Notes under the pieces: model-generated | Database searches by the model: none | What the model saw: the letters and a program-made list of their open reading frames with translations, nothing else | What the model was told of the DNA's origin: nothing | NCBI GenBank assembly: GCA_903845115.1 | Contig: CAIMWE010000022.1 | Coordinates: forward strand, 1-64,000 | Origin: an uncultured Acidobacteriota bacterium | GTDB lineage: Bacteria; Acidobacteriota; Thermoanaerobaculia; UBA5066 | DNA: 64,000 nt | Reading direction: 5' to 3' | Translations under genes and position numbers: made by a program | Part shown: one piece after another, positions 39,335 through 47,645 of the stretch | How the letters are laid out: every line of letters starts with the position of its first letter | Numbering within the stretch: position 1 is the first letter of the stretch

Positions 39335-40750
39335 GTGCCGCTCTCCCTTCAGAACACGCTTTCCCGCTCGCTCGAGACCTTCGTGCCGCTGGAGGAAGGC
39401 CGCATCCGCCTGTACACGTGCGGGCCGACCGTCTACAACCGGGTGCACATCGGAAACCTCCGGACGTTCGTCTGGGAGGACGTCATGTGCCGGACGTTCC
39501 GGTGGCTCGGCTACCGGACGACGCAGGTGATGAACCTGACCGACATCGACGACAAGACGATCCGGGGCGCGGTGGCCGAGGGCCTGTCGCTCCGCGAGTT
39601 CACCCAGAAACACGTCGAGACGTTCTTCCTGGACCTCGCGACGCTGGGAGTCGCTCCGGCCGACGTCTACCCGCGGGCGACGGACCACATCGAGGAGATG
39701 GTGGAGATCGTGCGGAAGCTCGAGGAGAGGGGACACACCTACGAGAGCGACGGGTCGGTCTGGTTCCGGATCGCCTCGTTCCCGGCCTACGGGCGCCTCT
39801 CCCGCGTCGACCCGAGCGCGATGAAGCGGGGCGCCCGCGTGGCCGACGACGAGTACGAGAAGGAGGACGTCCGCGACTTCGCGGTGTGGAAGGGGGCGAA
39901 GGAGGGGGAGCCCGACTCGGCGACCTGGACGACTCCGCTCGGCAGGGGACGGCCGGGCTGGCACCTGGAGTGCAGCGCGATGGCGATGAAGTACCTCGGC
40001 GAGACGCTCGACATCCACACCGGCGCCGTCGACAACATCTTTCCCCACCACGAGAACGAGATCGCCCAGAGCGAAGGGGCTACCGGGAAGGCGTTCGTCC
40101 GGACCTGGATGCACGCGGAGCACCTCGTCGTGGACGGGGAGAAGATGTCGAAGTCGAAGGGGAACTTCTTCACGCTTCCCGACCTCCTCGCCCGCGGCGC
40201 GTCCCCGCGGGCCATCCGGTACCTCCTCCTCTCCGTCCCGTACCGTCAGAAGCTGAACTTCACCTTCGACGCCCTGGCCGGAGCCGCCTCGGCCCTCGAG
40301 CGGCTCGAGTCGTTGGACCGGAGGCTCGAGGAGCGGTGCGGGGGCTCGGCCGGGACGGACGCGACGCCGGGCTTCGCCGCCAGGCTGGCCGGCTCTCTCG
40401 CGGGGTTCCGGGCCGGGCTCGAGGACGACCTCAACACCGCCGCCGCGCTCGGCGCCCTCTTCGGGGCGGTGAAGGAGACGAACGCCGACCTCGAGGCCGG
40501 GCGCCTGACCTCCGGGGACGCCGCCGCGGCCCGCGCCTTCCTGCGGCGGGCGGACGAGGTGCTCGGCGTCCTCCCGAAGGAGGAGCGGGCGTCGCTGGAC
40601 GCCGGGATCGAGGGGAAGATCGAGGCGCGGCAGGCCGCGCGCAAGCGGCGGGACTTCGCGGCCGCCGACGCGATCCGGGACGAGCTCCTCGCGGCCGGGA
40701 TCGTCCTGGAGGACACGCCGCAGGGGGTCCGGTGGAAACGAAAGCCTTGA
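39335..40750 (+). CDS. cysS: Cysteinyl-tRNA synthetase
   Basis: Charges tRNA-Cys. The 471-residue class I synthetase has YTCGPTVYNRVHIGNLRTF (HIGH-type motif and zinc Cys), the zinc-site GWHLECSAMAMKYLG, HHENEIAQSE and EKMSKSKGNF (KMSKS). A C-terminal helical anticodon-binding region follows. The start is GTG at 39335. Its stop codon lies inside the -35 element of the promoter for the next operon. Confidence 0.97.
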   Translation: MPLSLQNTLSRSLETFVPLEEGRIRLYTCGPTVYNRVHIGNLRTFVWEDVMCRTFRWLGYRTTQVMNLTDIDDKTIRGAVAEGLSLREFTQKHVETFFLDLATLGVAPADVYPRATDHIEEMVEIVRKLEERGHTYESDGSVWFRIASFPAYGRLSRVDPSAMKRGARVADDEYEKEDVRDFAVWKGAKEGEPDSATWTTPLGRGRPGWHLECSAMAMKYLGETLDIHTGAVDNIFPHHENEIAQSEGATGKAFVRTWMHAEHLVVDGEKMSKSKGNFFTLPDLLARGASPRAIRYLLLSVPYRQKLNFTFDALAGAASALERLESLDRRLEERCGGSAGTDATPGFAARLAGSLAGFRAGLEDDLNTAAALGALFGAVKETNADLEAGRLTSGDAAAARAFLRRADEVLGVLPKEERASLDAGIEGKIEARQAARKRRDFAAADAIRDELLAAGIVLEDTPQGVRWKRKP

Positions 40751-40775
40751 CTTCCGGGGGAAACCGGTTTTCAAT
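40747..40775 (+). promoter_or_regulatory. Promoter of the aro-his-trp operon
   Basis: TTGACT (40747-40752) is separated by 17 bases from TTCAAT (40770-40775). The -35 overlaps the cysS stop codon. The predicted transcription start, about seven bases past the -10, falls at or next to the ATG of the leader peptide at 40783. The leader mRNA is therefore probably leaderless. Confidence 0.68.
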
Positions 40776-40782
40776 CCGGCCG

Positions 40783-40824
40783 ATGTTTTCGGCGTCCCGG
40801 CACTGGCACGCTCACCACGCATAG
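40783..40824 (+). CDS. Histidine/tryptophan leader peptide of the attenuator
   Basis: A 13-codon frame encodes MFSASRHWHAHHA and stops at TAG. Four of thirteen codons are His and one is Trp, clustered at residues 7-12. It sits between a promoter and a strong terminator in front of an operon that makes His and Trp. That is the arrangement of classical ribosome-mediated attenuators such as those of his and trp operons. No Shine-Dalgarno is visible, consistent with a leaderless transcript. Ribosome stalling at scarce His-tRNA or Trp-tRNA is the inferred signal. Confidence 0.8.
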   Translation: MFSASRHWHAHHA

Positions 40825-40826
40825 CT

Positions 40827-40850
40827 CCGGCGGACGCTCGCGCCCGCCGG
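40827..40850 (+). other. Hairpin directly after the leader peptide
   Basis: CCGGCGG (40827-40833) pairs with CCGCCGG (40844-40850) over a ten-base loop. Its left arm starts three bases after the leader stop codon. It could be a pause hairpin or compete with upstream pairings such as GCGTCC (40792-40797) with GGACGC (40832-40837), which brackets the His codons. The exact regulatory pairing cannot be settled by eye. Confidence 0.45.
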
Positions 40851-40857
40851 CCGATAT

Positions 40858-40922
40858 CGGCTCGGAGGGCGGAAGGACGGACCAGGACGATCCCAAGCCC
40901 CCTCCCAGCCGGAGGGGGTTTT
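40858..40922 (+). promoter_or_regulatory. Attenuator: terminator and mutually exclusive antiterminator
   Basis: Terminator: CCCCCTCC (40898-40905) pairs with GGAGGGGG (40911-40918), loop CAGCC, followed by TTTTCGTTTT. Antiterminator: CGGCT-C-GGAGGG (40858-40869) pairs with CCCTCC-C-AGCCG (40900-40911), eleven pairs with one C-C mismatch. It uses the left arm of the terminator, so the two cannot coexist. The right arm of the terminator also holds the GGAGG that would serve as ribosome binding site for aroDE, so the fold may act on translation as well. Confidence 0.82.
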
Positions 40923-40926
40923 CGTT

Positions 40927-42411
40927 TTGGTCCTGACCGCGGAAAAGAGCTCCATCGTCGCCTCGTTCGTCCCGGCCTCGGTCCGGGAGGCGGTCGAGGC
41001 CTCGTCCTCGGTCCCGGCAGGAGCCGGGATCGTGGAGGTGCGGATGGACCGGTTCGGCGAGGCTCCCGACCTTCGGGCAATCCGGCGGGCGTTCGGGGGC
41101 GTGGCGCTGATGGCGACGGCGAGGTCGGTCGCCGAAGGGGGGGCGTTCTCGGGCGGGGCGGAGGAGCGCCGCCGGCTCCTGGGGGGAGCCGTGGACGCGG
41201 GCTTCGACTGGGTCGACGTCGAGTTCCGGTCCGGGCTGGCCCTCCTCTCGGACGTGCCTCCGGAGCGCACCGTCCTCTCCTTCCACGACGTTTCCGGCAT
41301 TCCCGCCGACCTCGCGGGCCTCCTCTCGGCGATGGAGGCGACCCGGGCGGCTCACGTCAAGATCGTGGCCACGGCGAGGGAGTCGGGCGACGCGCTGAAG
41401 CTCCTCGGTCTCCAGCAGGGGAGCCGGAGCGGCCGGCTCAGCTGTTTCGGGATGGGCGAGGCGGGAATCGCGACCCGGGCCCTCGCGCCGTACCTCGGCG
41501 CCCGGCTGGCGTTCGGCGCGCTCCGGGCCGGGGAATCGACCGCTCCGGGCCAGCTCCCGGCCGCCGACCTCCACGACGTCTACGGCGTCTCCCGGCCCCG
41601 GAGAGTCGAGTCGCTCTTCGCGATCTTCGGCGGCGTCGTCTCCCATTCGCTCTCCCCGGCGATCCACAACGCGTGCTTCGAGGCCTACGGGCTCCCCGCG
41701 CTCTACGTCCCCTTCGCCCTGCGATCGCTCCGGGAGGAATTCCGGCCCCTGGTCGCCGCCCTCGACGGTCTCGGCCTCCCCCTCCGGGGCGCCAGCGTCA
41801 CGGTCCCGTTCAAGGAGGAAGCGGCGCGGGAAACGACTCCGGCGGGGACGGGGGCCGTGAACACGCTCCTCCGGGAGGGCGGGGCCTTCTCTTCCGCGAA
41901 TACCGACCGCATCGCCATCGCCTCGTTCCTCCCGCCGCCCCCTCCCGGCGGGAGGGCCCTGGTGCTGGGGGCCGGGGGCACGGCGCGGGCGGCGCTGGAG
42001 GCGCTCCGGTCGACGGGCTGGGCCACGGAGGTGTTCAGCCGGACGGCCGCGAGGGCACGCGTCCTCGCGGCGGAGACCGGCGCGGCCTGCCTCGACGCCC
42101 TCGATCCGTCGGCGCGCCACGACGTCGTCTTCAACGCGACGCCGCTCGGGATGAGGGAGGGCGACCCTCTCCCTTGCCCGGAGGGGATGCTCGGGCCCGG
42201 CGTCCTCCTCATCGACGCCCCCTACCGCCCCGGCGGGACGGAGCTGGCCAGGACCGCCCGCCGGGCCGGAGCGGCCGTCCGCGACGGCTTCGACCTCCTC
42301 CTGGCGCAGGCGGCTCTCCAGGTGGCCCTGTTCACCGGTCGCCGCACGACCGTCGACGAGCTCAGATCCCGGCTGCCGGAGAGGATCCGGCGTCCGTTCG
42401 AGGTGAAGTGA
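40927..42411 (+). CDS. aroDE: Bifunctional 3-dehydroquinate dehydratase (type I)/shikimate dehydrogenase
   Basis: Catalyses two consecutive shikimate-pathway steps. Residues about 8-220 are a type I dehydroquinase with VEVRMDR, LSFHDV (His120) and VKIVATA (Schiff-base Lys145). Residues about 230-490 are shikimate dehydrogenase with GGVVSHSLSPAIHN, SVTVPFKEEA (Lys296), NTD (Asp327) and the NADP loop LGAGGTARAAL. AroD-AroE fusions are known from plants and chlamydiae. The TTG start lies at the end of the attenuator terminator, whose right arm supplies GGAGG. It is first in the operon and supplies precursor for chorismate and tryptophan. Confidence 0.92.
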   Translation: MVLTAEKSSIVASFVPASVREAVEASSSVPAGAGIVEVRMDRFGEAPDLRAIRRAFGGVALMATARSVAEGGAFSGGAEERRRLLGGAVDAGFDWVDVEFRSGLALLSDVPPERTVLSFHDVSGIPADLAGLLSAMEATRAAHVKIVATARESGDALKLLGLQQGSRSGRLSCFGMGEAGIATRALAPYLGARLAFGALRAGESTAPGQLPAADLHDVYGVSRPRRVESLFAIFGGVVSHSLSPAIHNACFEAYGLPALYVPFALRSLREEFRPLVAALDGLGLPLRGASVTVPFKEEAARETTPAGTGAVNTLLREGGAFSSANTDRIAIASFLPPPPPGGRALVLGAGGTARAALEALRSTGWATEVFSRTAARARVLAAETGAACLDALDPSARHDVVFNATPLGMREGDPLPCPEGMLGPGVLLIDAPYRPGGTELARTARRAGAAVRDGFDLLLAQAALQVALFTGRRTTVDELRSRLPERIRRPFEVK

Positions 42412-44058
42412 GTGAGACCAGACCCGAATCTTCCCCGGGGAGTCCAGGCGTTCCTCTTCGAATCGGCGGCCCGGCGCCGCCGTGCGGAGGAGACGGTGGT
42501 CTCCTCCCTCGAGAGGGCGGGGCTCTCCGAGGTGATCCTCCCCGTGCTCGACTTCGCCCGGCCGTACCAGGGGCTGGGAGCGGGCGACTCGCCGCTCTAC
42601 CAGTTCGTCGACCGGCAGGGAGAGCTGCTCGCGCTCCGCGCCGACTTCACCCCGATGGCGGCCCGGGTCCTGGCACCCAGGCTCGGCCAGCTGACCCTGC
42701 CGATCGAGTTCTTCTACCGCGGCGACGTCGTGCGCGACGAGGAGAGCGGTGTCGGGCGCCTGCGGGAGTTCTCGCAGGCCGGGGCCGAGTGCTACGGCGA
42801 CCCGCGGATCGAGGCGGACGAGCGGATGCTGACGCTGCTGATCGCCGCCCTCGCCCTCCCGGCGGACGCCTTCACGGTCAACCTCGGATACGCCGGCCTC
42901 CTCGAGAAGATCCTCTCGGCGGCGGCTCCGTCCCTCACCGCGGGCGAGGGGGCCAGGCTGTCGGCGCTCGTGCAGGCGGCGCGGGAACGGCGCGTGACGG
43001 AGGTGGAGGCGGCCCTCGTCCGTGCCGGGGCCAGGGGGGCGGCGGCGGCGGAGATCGCGGCCGCGCTCCTCTCGGGATTCGACCTCTCGTCGGGACTGTT
43101 CGCCCTTCCTGTCCTCGCGGAGGGAGCCGCGGCGCTCCGCCGCGCGGGCGAGGCCGCGAGAGGGGCCCTGCCCGGCCTCGAGGTCGTCGCGGACCTCGCC
43201 GGGACCCCGGAAGCGCCGTACTACACCGGGCTCACGTTCAGCGCCGTTGCGAGAGGCGTGGCGGCGCCGCTGGCCTCGGGAGGCCGGTACGATCTCCTCC
43301 TCGGACGGTTCGGACGGCCGTGCGCGGCGGTCGGCTTCTCCGTGGGGATCGAGACGCTGGCCGCGGCCCAGGAAGCGGTCGAGGAGGCGCGCCAGGGCGG
43401 AGGCGGCGTCCCGGCGCCGGAAGCGGCCCGTCGCCCCCTCCGGATCGCCTCCGGGAAGGGCCGGCTCCTCTCCCGGGCGCTCGCGGCGCTTCGAGAGGCC
43501 GGGGTCGACTTCGCGGAGCCCGACGGACGCCGGCTCCTCTTTCCCGACCGGTCCGGGAAGTTCGAGCTCCTCCTCCTGAAGGACGACGACGTGCCGACCT
43601 ACGTCGCGCACGGCGGCGCCGACCTCGGCTTCGTCGGGAGCGACCGGGTGGCCGAGTCGGGGGAGAAGGTCTTCACGCCCGTGTCGTTCCCGTTCGGCGC
43701 CTGCCGCCTCGCCCTGATCAAGAAGAAGGGGCGTCCGTTCGCGCCGAACGGCCACCCGGTCGTCGTCGGCACGAAGTACCGCAGGATGGCCCGGAAGTAC
43801 TTCGACGACAGGAGGATCGCGCACGAGATCGTCCCCCTGGCCGGGTCGGTGGAGCTGGCGGCGGCGCTCGGCCTGACCGACGTCGTGGTGGACCTGATCG
43901 AGACCGGCTCGACGATCGCGGCGAACGGCCTCGAGGAGATCGAGACGATCTTCCCGAGCAGCGCCACGATGATCGTGGGCCCCGCGGCGCTCGCCTCGCG
44001 GAGGCCGGAGATCGCGGCTCTCGTCGCGCGGCTCTCCGGGAAGGCGGTGCCGCGGTGA
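42412..44058 (+). CDS. hisZG: Fused ATP phosphoribosyltransferase regulatory and catalytic subunits (HisZ-HisG)
   Basis: First enzyme of histidine synthesis, joining ATP and PRPP. Residues 1-325 resemble HisZ, the HisRS-like regulatory subunit (RADFTPMAARV, FYRGDVVRDEE, ASGGRYDLLLGRFG, AVGFSVGIE). A Gly/Ala-rich linker follows. Residues about 341-548 are a short-form HisG catalytic subunit (LRIASGKGRLL, YVAHGGADLGFVGSDRV, VVDLIETGSTIAANGLEE). Short HisG needs HisZ for activity, and they are normally separate proteins forming a hetero-octamer. Here they are one 548-residue chain with no internal stop. The GTG start directly follows the aroDE stop. Confidence 0.88.
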   Translation: MRPDPNLPRGVQAFLFESAARRRRAEETVVSSLERAGLSEVILPVLDFARPYQGLGAGDSPLYQFVDRQGELLALRADFTPMAARVLAPRLGQLTLPIEFFYRGDVVRDEESGVGRLREFSQAGAECYGDPRIEADERMLTLLIAALALPADAFTVNLGYAGLLEKILSAAAPSLTAGEGARLSALVQAARERRVTEVEAALVRAGARGAAAAEIAAALLSGFDLSSGLFALPVLAEGAAALRRAGEAARGALPGLEVVADLAGTPEAPYYTGLTFSAVARGVAAPLASGGRYDLLLGRFGRPCAAVGFSVGIETLAAAQEAVEEARQGGGGVPAPEAARRPLRIASGKGRLLSRALAALREAGVDFAEPDGRRLLFPDRSGKFELLLLKDDDVPTYVAHGGADLGFVGSDRVAESGEKVFTPVSFPFGACRLALIKKKGRPFAPNGHPVVVGTKYRRMARKYFDDRRIAHEIVPLAGSVELAAALGLTDVVVDLIETGSTIAANGLEEIETIFPSSATMIVGPAALASRRPEIAALVARLSGKAVPR

Positions 44059-45335
44059 TCCGGGTCGTGGACGCCCTCTCCCCGGAAGGGAAGACCGCCC
44101 TTCGCGAGCTGGCCCTCGCGCGGCAGTCGCCCGATTTCGATTCCCTCCGCGAGGCGATGCCGATCGTGGAGAAGGTCCTTTCCGACCGGCGGCCGCCGAG
44201 GGCGCTCCTCGGGTACGTGAAGCAGCTCGACGGCGTGGAGCTGACGGCGAGGTCGCTCGTCGTCGACCCGTGCGCCGGTCCCCCGGTCGCTGCCGACCCC
44301 CGGTTCGTGCAGGCCTTCCGGCTGGCCCGGCGGCGCATCGCCGCCTACCACCGCCGGCAGAGGCCGCGCGGCTTCGCCTTCCGGGACGGCGCCGGCGTCT
44401 CCTTCCGGGAGAGGCCCGTCCCCCACGCGGCGGCCGGCGTCTACGTCCCCGGCGGCCGGGCGTTCTACCCGTCGTCCCTCCTGATGGGGGCCGTCCCCGC
44501 GATCGTGGCGGGAGTTGTGCGGGTGGTCCTCGCGACGCCTCCGCGGGCGTGGGCCGGGAGCGTCGAGCTGCGATGGGCGGCGAGGGAGCTGGGAATCCGC
44601 GAGGTCCTTCTCGCGGGAGGGGCCCACGGGATCGCTGGCCTGGCTTCCCATCTCGGCTGCACCAAGATCGTCGGCCCCGGGAACCGGTGGGTGGCCGCGG
44701 CCAAGCAGCTCGTGTCGTCCGTCGTCTCGATCGACCTCTTCGCGGGTCCGTCCGAGGTCCTGGTGGTCGCGTCGTCGGATGCGGAGCCGGAGCTGGTCGC
44801 CGCCGACCTCCTCGCCCAGGCCGAGCACGACCCGCGGGCGTCGTGCCTCCTCTTCACCGACTCGGCCCGGCTCGCGAAACGGGTGGACGCCGAGATCGTC
44901 GGGCAGATCGCGGACCTCCCGACGGCCGAGACCGCGCGCGCCTCTCTCGCCGCGCTCGGGCTGGCGGTCGTCTTCCCGAACCTCGCGGCGGCCGCGGCGG
45001 CCGCGAGGACGGTCGCCTCGGAGCACCTCCAGCTGCTCGGGAAGAAGGCCGAGAAGTACCGCGAGCCGCTCTCCGAGACGGCCGGAGCGCTCTTCTCCGG
45101 GAGCGCGACGCCGACGGCGTTCGGCGACTACCTGGCGGGACCGAACCACGTTCTGCCGACGGGAGGGGCGGGGCGGAGCTTCTCCGGCCTGTCGACCCGG
45201 GACTTCTACCGGTGGGGCCGGAGCGTGTCGTTCTCCGCTGCTGCCGCGAAGAAGCTCGCCGGGAGCGCGGCGACCCTGGCCCGCTTCGAGGGCCTGGTCG
45301 GACACGCCCGCTCGCTCGAGCGGAGGGGCCGGTGA
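44055..45335 (+). CDS. hisD: Histidinol dehydrogenase
   Basis: Last enzyme of the pathway, a zinc enzyme that oxidises histidinol twice to histidine with NAD. The GTG start overlaps the hisZG stop (GTGA) and gives 426 residues. Characteristic segments are [58 protein letters not shown] (zinc Gln and His), SEHLQL and [10 protein letters not shown]. Confidence 0.95.
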   Translation: MIRVVDALSPEGKTALRELALARQSPDFDSLREAMPIVEKVLSDRRPPRALLGYVKQLDGVELTARSLVVDPCAGPPVAADPRFVQAFRLARRRIAAYHRRQRPRGFAFRDGAGVSFRERPVPHAAAGVYVPGGRAFYPSSLLMGAVPAIVAGVVRVVLATPPRAWAGSVELRWAARELGIREVLLAGGAHGIAGLASHLGCTKIVGPGNRWVAAAKQLVSSVVSIDLFAGPSEVLVVASSDAEPELVAADLLAQAEHDPRASCLLFTDSARLAKRVDAEIVGQIADLPTAETARASLAALGLAVVFPNLAAAAAAARTVASEHLQLLGKKAEKYREPLSETAGALFSGSATPTAFGDYLAGPNHVLPTGGAGRSFSGLSTRDFYRWGRSVSFSAAAAKKLAGSAATLARFEGLVGHARSLERRGR

Positions 45336-46438
45336 GCGCCCGCGGCGAAGGGGAGAAGGGGTCGGTGGCGGGGAAGGGCGCGCTCGCCGCCCGGCCCGAG
45401 ATCCGGGAGTTCCGGGCCTACGCGCTCGCCCCGCCGACCGGCATCGCCGTCCGGGCCAAGCTCGACTTCAACGAGTCGCCGTTCGACGTGCCCGACGAGC
45501 TGAAGGAGATCGTCCTCTCCCGCCTCGCGAGGCGCCGCTGGGCCCACTACCCGGAGTTCGGCGCGCCCCGGCTGACCGAGGCGATCGCCGCGGTTGCGGG
45601 GAGGCGTCCCGAGGAGGTCGTCGTCGGGAACGGCTCGGGCGAGCTCCTGCTCGCCGCCATCACGGTCTTCGCCGGGAACGGCGGCAGGCTCCTCCTGGCC
45701 CCGCCGACCTTCTCCCTCTACCGCCAGCTGGCGGTCCTGGCCGGCGCCTCGCTCGTGGAGGTCCCGCGCGGAGCGCCGGACTTCCCGGTCGACGAGGAGG
45801 GGTTCCTGCGGGCCGCGGAGGTCCCCGGGACGCTGCCGCTCGTCTGCTCGCCGAACAACCCGACCGGGAACGTGACGTCCACGGAGTTCCTGGAGCGGCT
45901 CTCTGCCGCCTCGGGCGTCGTCCTGGCCGACCAGGCGTACGTCGACTTCGCGGAACCGGGCGACGACGCGCGGCCTCTCCTCGACCGGACGGAGAACCTG
46001 ATCGTCTTCCGGACCCTCTCGAAGGCGTTCTCGGCGGCCGGGTTCCGGATCGGGTACGCCCTCGCGCCGGCACCGGTCGCCGCCGAGCTCCGGAAGGCGG
46101 TCCTGCCGTTCAGCGTCGACGCGGCGGCGGAGGAGCTGGCGGTCGCGCTCCTCTCGAACCCGGGCTTCTCGAGGCGGTCGGTCGACACGGTGCGCGAGGG
46201 GAGGGACCGTCTGGCGGCGGATCTCGCCGCGCTCGGCGCCGTCGTGGCGCCCTCCCGGTCGAATTTCCTCTTCTTCACGATTCCCGGCGCCGCGGGCTCC
46301 GAGATCGCCGCGGGCCTGGCGCGGCGCGGAGTCCTCGTCCGCGAGCTCTCCGCGGCGGCCGAGGGGTACCTGAGGGTGACCGTGGGCACCGCCGAGGAGA
46401 ACGGGATCTTCCTGGAAGCCCTGAAGGAGGCACGATGA
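45332..46438 (+). CDS. hisC: Histidinol-phosphate aminotransferase
   Basis: PLP-dependent class I/II aminotransferase converting imidazole acetol phosphate to histidinol phosphate. The 368-residue product shows LDFNESPFDVP, VVVGNGSGELL, CSPNNPTGN, LADQAYVDF and the PLP-lysine motif TLSKAFSAAGFRIGYA. The GTG overlaps the hisD stop, and the first 20 or so residues are Gly/Ala-rich. The stop overlaps hisB. Confidence 0.94.
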   Translation: MSARGEGEKGSVAGKGALAARPEIREFRAYALAPPTGIAVRAKLDFNESPFDVPDELKEIVLSRLARRRWAHYPEFGAPRLTEAIAAVAGRRPEEVVVGNGSGELLLAAITVFAGNGGRLLLAPPTFSLYRQLAVLAGASLVEVPRGAPDFPVDEEGFLRAAEVPGTLPLVCSPNNPTGNVTSTEFLERLSAASGVVLADQAYVDFAEPGDDARPLLDRTENLIVFRTLSKAFSAAGFRIGYALAPAPVAAELRKAVLPFSVDAAAEELAVALLSNPGFSRRSVDTVREGRDRLAADLAALGAVVAPSRSNFLFFTIPGAAGSEIAAGLARRGVLVRELSAAAEGYLRVTVGTAEENGIFLEALKEAR

Positions 46439-47031
46439 GCCGGTCCGCGACGGTCAAGCGGGTGACGAAGGAGACGAACGTGGAGGTGACCGTGGCCGTC
46501 GACGGCAGCGGCGCCTCGTCGGTGGAGACGCCGGTCGGGTTCCTCTCCCACATGCTCGACGCCCTGGCGAAGCACTCCGGGATGGACCTGACCGTCCGGG
46601 CGACGGGCGACGTGGAGATCGACAACCACCACACGGTGGAGGACGTCGGCCTCGCGTTCGGCGAGGCGCTCGACCGCGCCCTCGGCGACCGGGCCGGCAT
46701 CGCGCGGTTCGGCGCCGCCTACGTCCCGCTCGACGAGGCGCTGGCCCGCTCGGTGGTGGACCTCTCGGGGCGGCCCTACATCGTCTTCGAGTCGCCCGTC
46801 GACAAGGAGCTGCTCCTCGTGACGAACGACTTCCCGTTCGCGCTGGTGGAGGAGTTCTGGAAGTCGGCGGCCTTCCGCGGGAAGCTGAACCTCCACGTCG
46901 ACGTCCTCCGCGCGAAGAACGGGCACCACGCGGCCGAGGCGGTCTTCAAGTCGGCGGCGCGCGCGCTCCGGCAGGCGGTCGCGGTCGTCGGGACCGGCGT
47001 CCCGTCGACCAAGGGGAGCCTCACGGCATGA
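46435..47031 (+). CDS. hisB: Imidazoleglycerol-phosphate dehydratase (monofunctional HisB)
   Basis: Dehydrates imidazole glycerol phosphate. The 198-residue product has the manganese-binding motifs GFLSHMLDALAKHSGMDL, DNHHTVEDVG and NGHHAAEAVFK. It lacks the N-terminal phosphatase domain of the E. coli enzyme, so histidinol-phosphate phosphatase must be encoded elsewhere. The ATG overlaps hisC (ATGA) and the stop overlaps hisH. Confidence 0.96.
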   Translation: MSRSATVKRVTKETNVEVTVAVDGSGASSVETPVGFLSHMLDALAKHSGMDLTVRATGDVEIDNHHTVEDVGLAFGEALDRALGDRAGIARFGAAYVPLDEALARSVVDLSGRPYIVFESPVDKELLLVTNDFPFALVEEFWKSAAFRGKLNLHVDVLRAKNGHHAAEAVFKSAARALRQAVAVVGTGVPSTKGSLTA

Positions 47032-47645
47032 GCAAGGTCGTGGTCGTCGACTACGGCGTCGGGAACGTGGCGTCGGTCCGGCGCGGCTTCGAGCGGCTTG
47101 GAGCCGAGGTCCTCCTGACGGGAGATGCCGAGAAGGTCGCCGCCGCCGACCGCGTCGTCCTCCCCGGCGTCGGGGCGTTCGCCCCCGCGATGGAGAGCCT
47201 CGTGAAGAGCGGGCTCGACGCCGCGCTGAAGGCCGCCGCCGCGCGCGGCGGCCGCCTCCTCGGCCTCTGCCTCGGCTACCAGCTGCTCTTCGAGGAGAGC
47301 GAGGAGTTCGGGACGACGAGGGGTCTCGGGCTCCTGAAGGGGCGCGTCGTGGGGTTCCCGGCCGGGACCCGGACGCCGCACGTCGGCTGGAACCGGATCG
47401 TCCCGGCGCCTCGGCCCGAGCCGGCTCTCGTCCTCGCCGGGCTCCCGCCCGAGAGCTGGGTCTACTTCGTCCACTCGTTCCGGCCCGAGGGGGCGGAGGC
47501 CGCGGACGTCGCGGCCACGACCGACTACGGCGGGCCGTTCCCGTCGGTGGCCGAGAAGGGGAACGTCTGGGGCTGCCAGTTCCACCCGGAGAAATCGTCC
47601 GAGACGGGGCGCCAGATCCTCCGGAATTTCCTGGGGGCGGCGTGA
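47028..47645 (+). CDS. hisH: Imidazole glycerol phosphate synthase glutaminase subunit
   Basis: Glutamine amidotransferase that feeds ammonia to HisF. The nucleophile lies in [11 protein letters not shown], and the His-Glu pair in [30 protein letters not shown] is the typical N-terminus, and the 205-residue length is normal. Its partner HisF is the N-terminal domain of the fused protein two genes downstream. Confidence 0.95.
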   Translation: MSKVVVVDYGVGNVASVRRGFERLGAEVLLTGDAEKVAAADRVVLPGVGAFAPAMESLVKSGLDAALKAAAARGGRLLGLCLGYQLLFEESEEFGTTRGLGLLKGRVVGFPAGTRTPHVGWNRIVPAPRPEPALVLAGLPPESWVYFVHSFRPEGAEAADVAATTDYGGPFPSVAEKGNVWGCQFHPEKSSETGRQILRNFLGAA

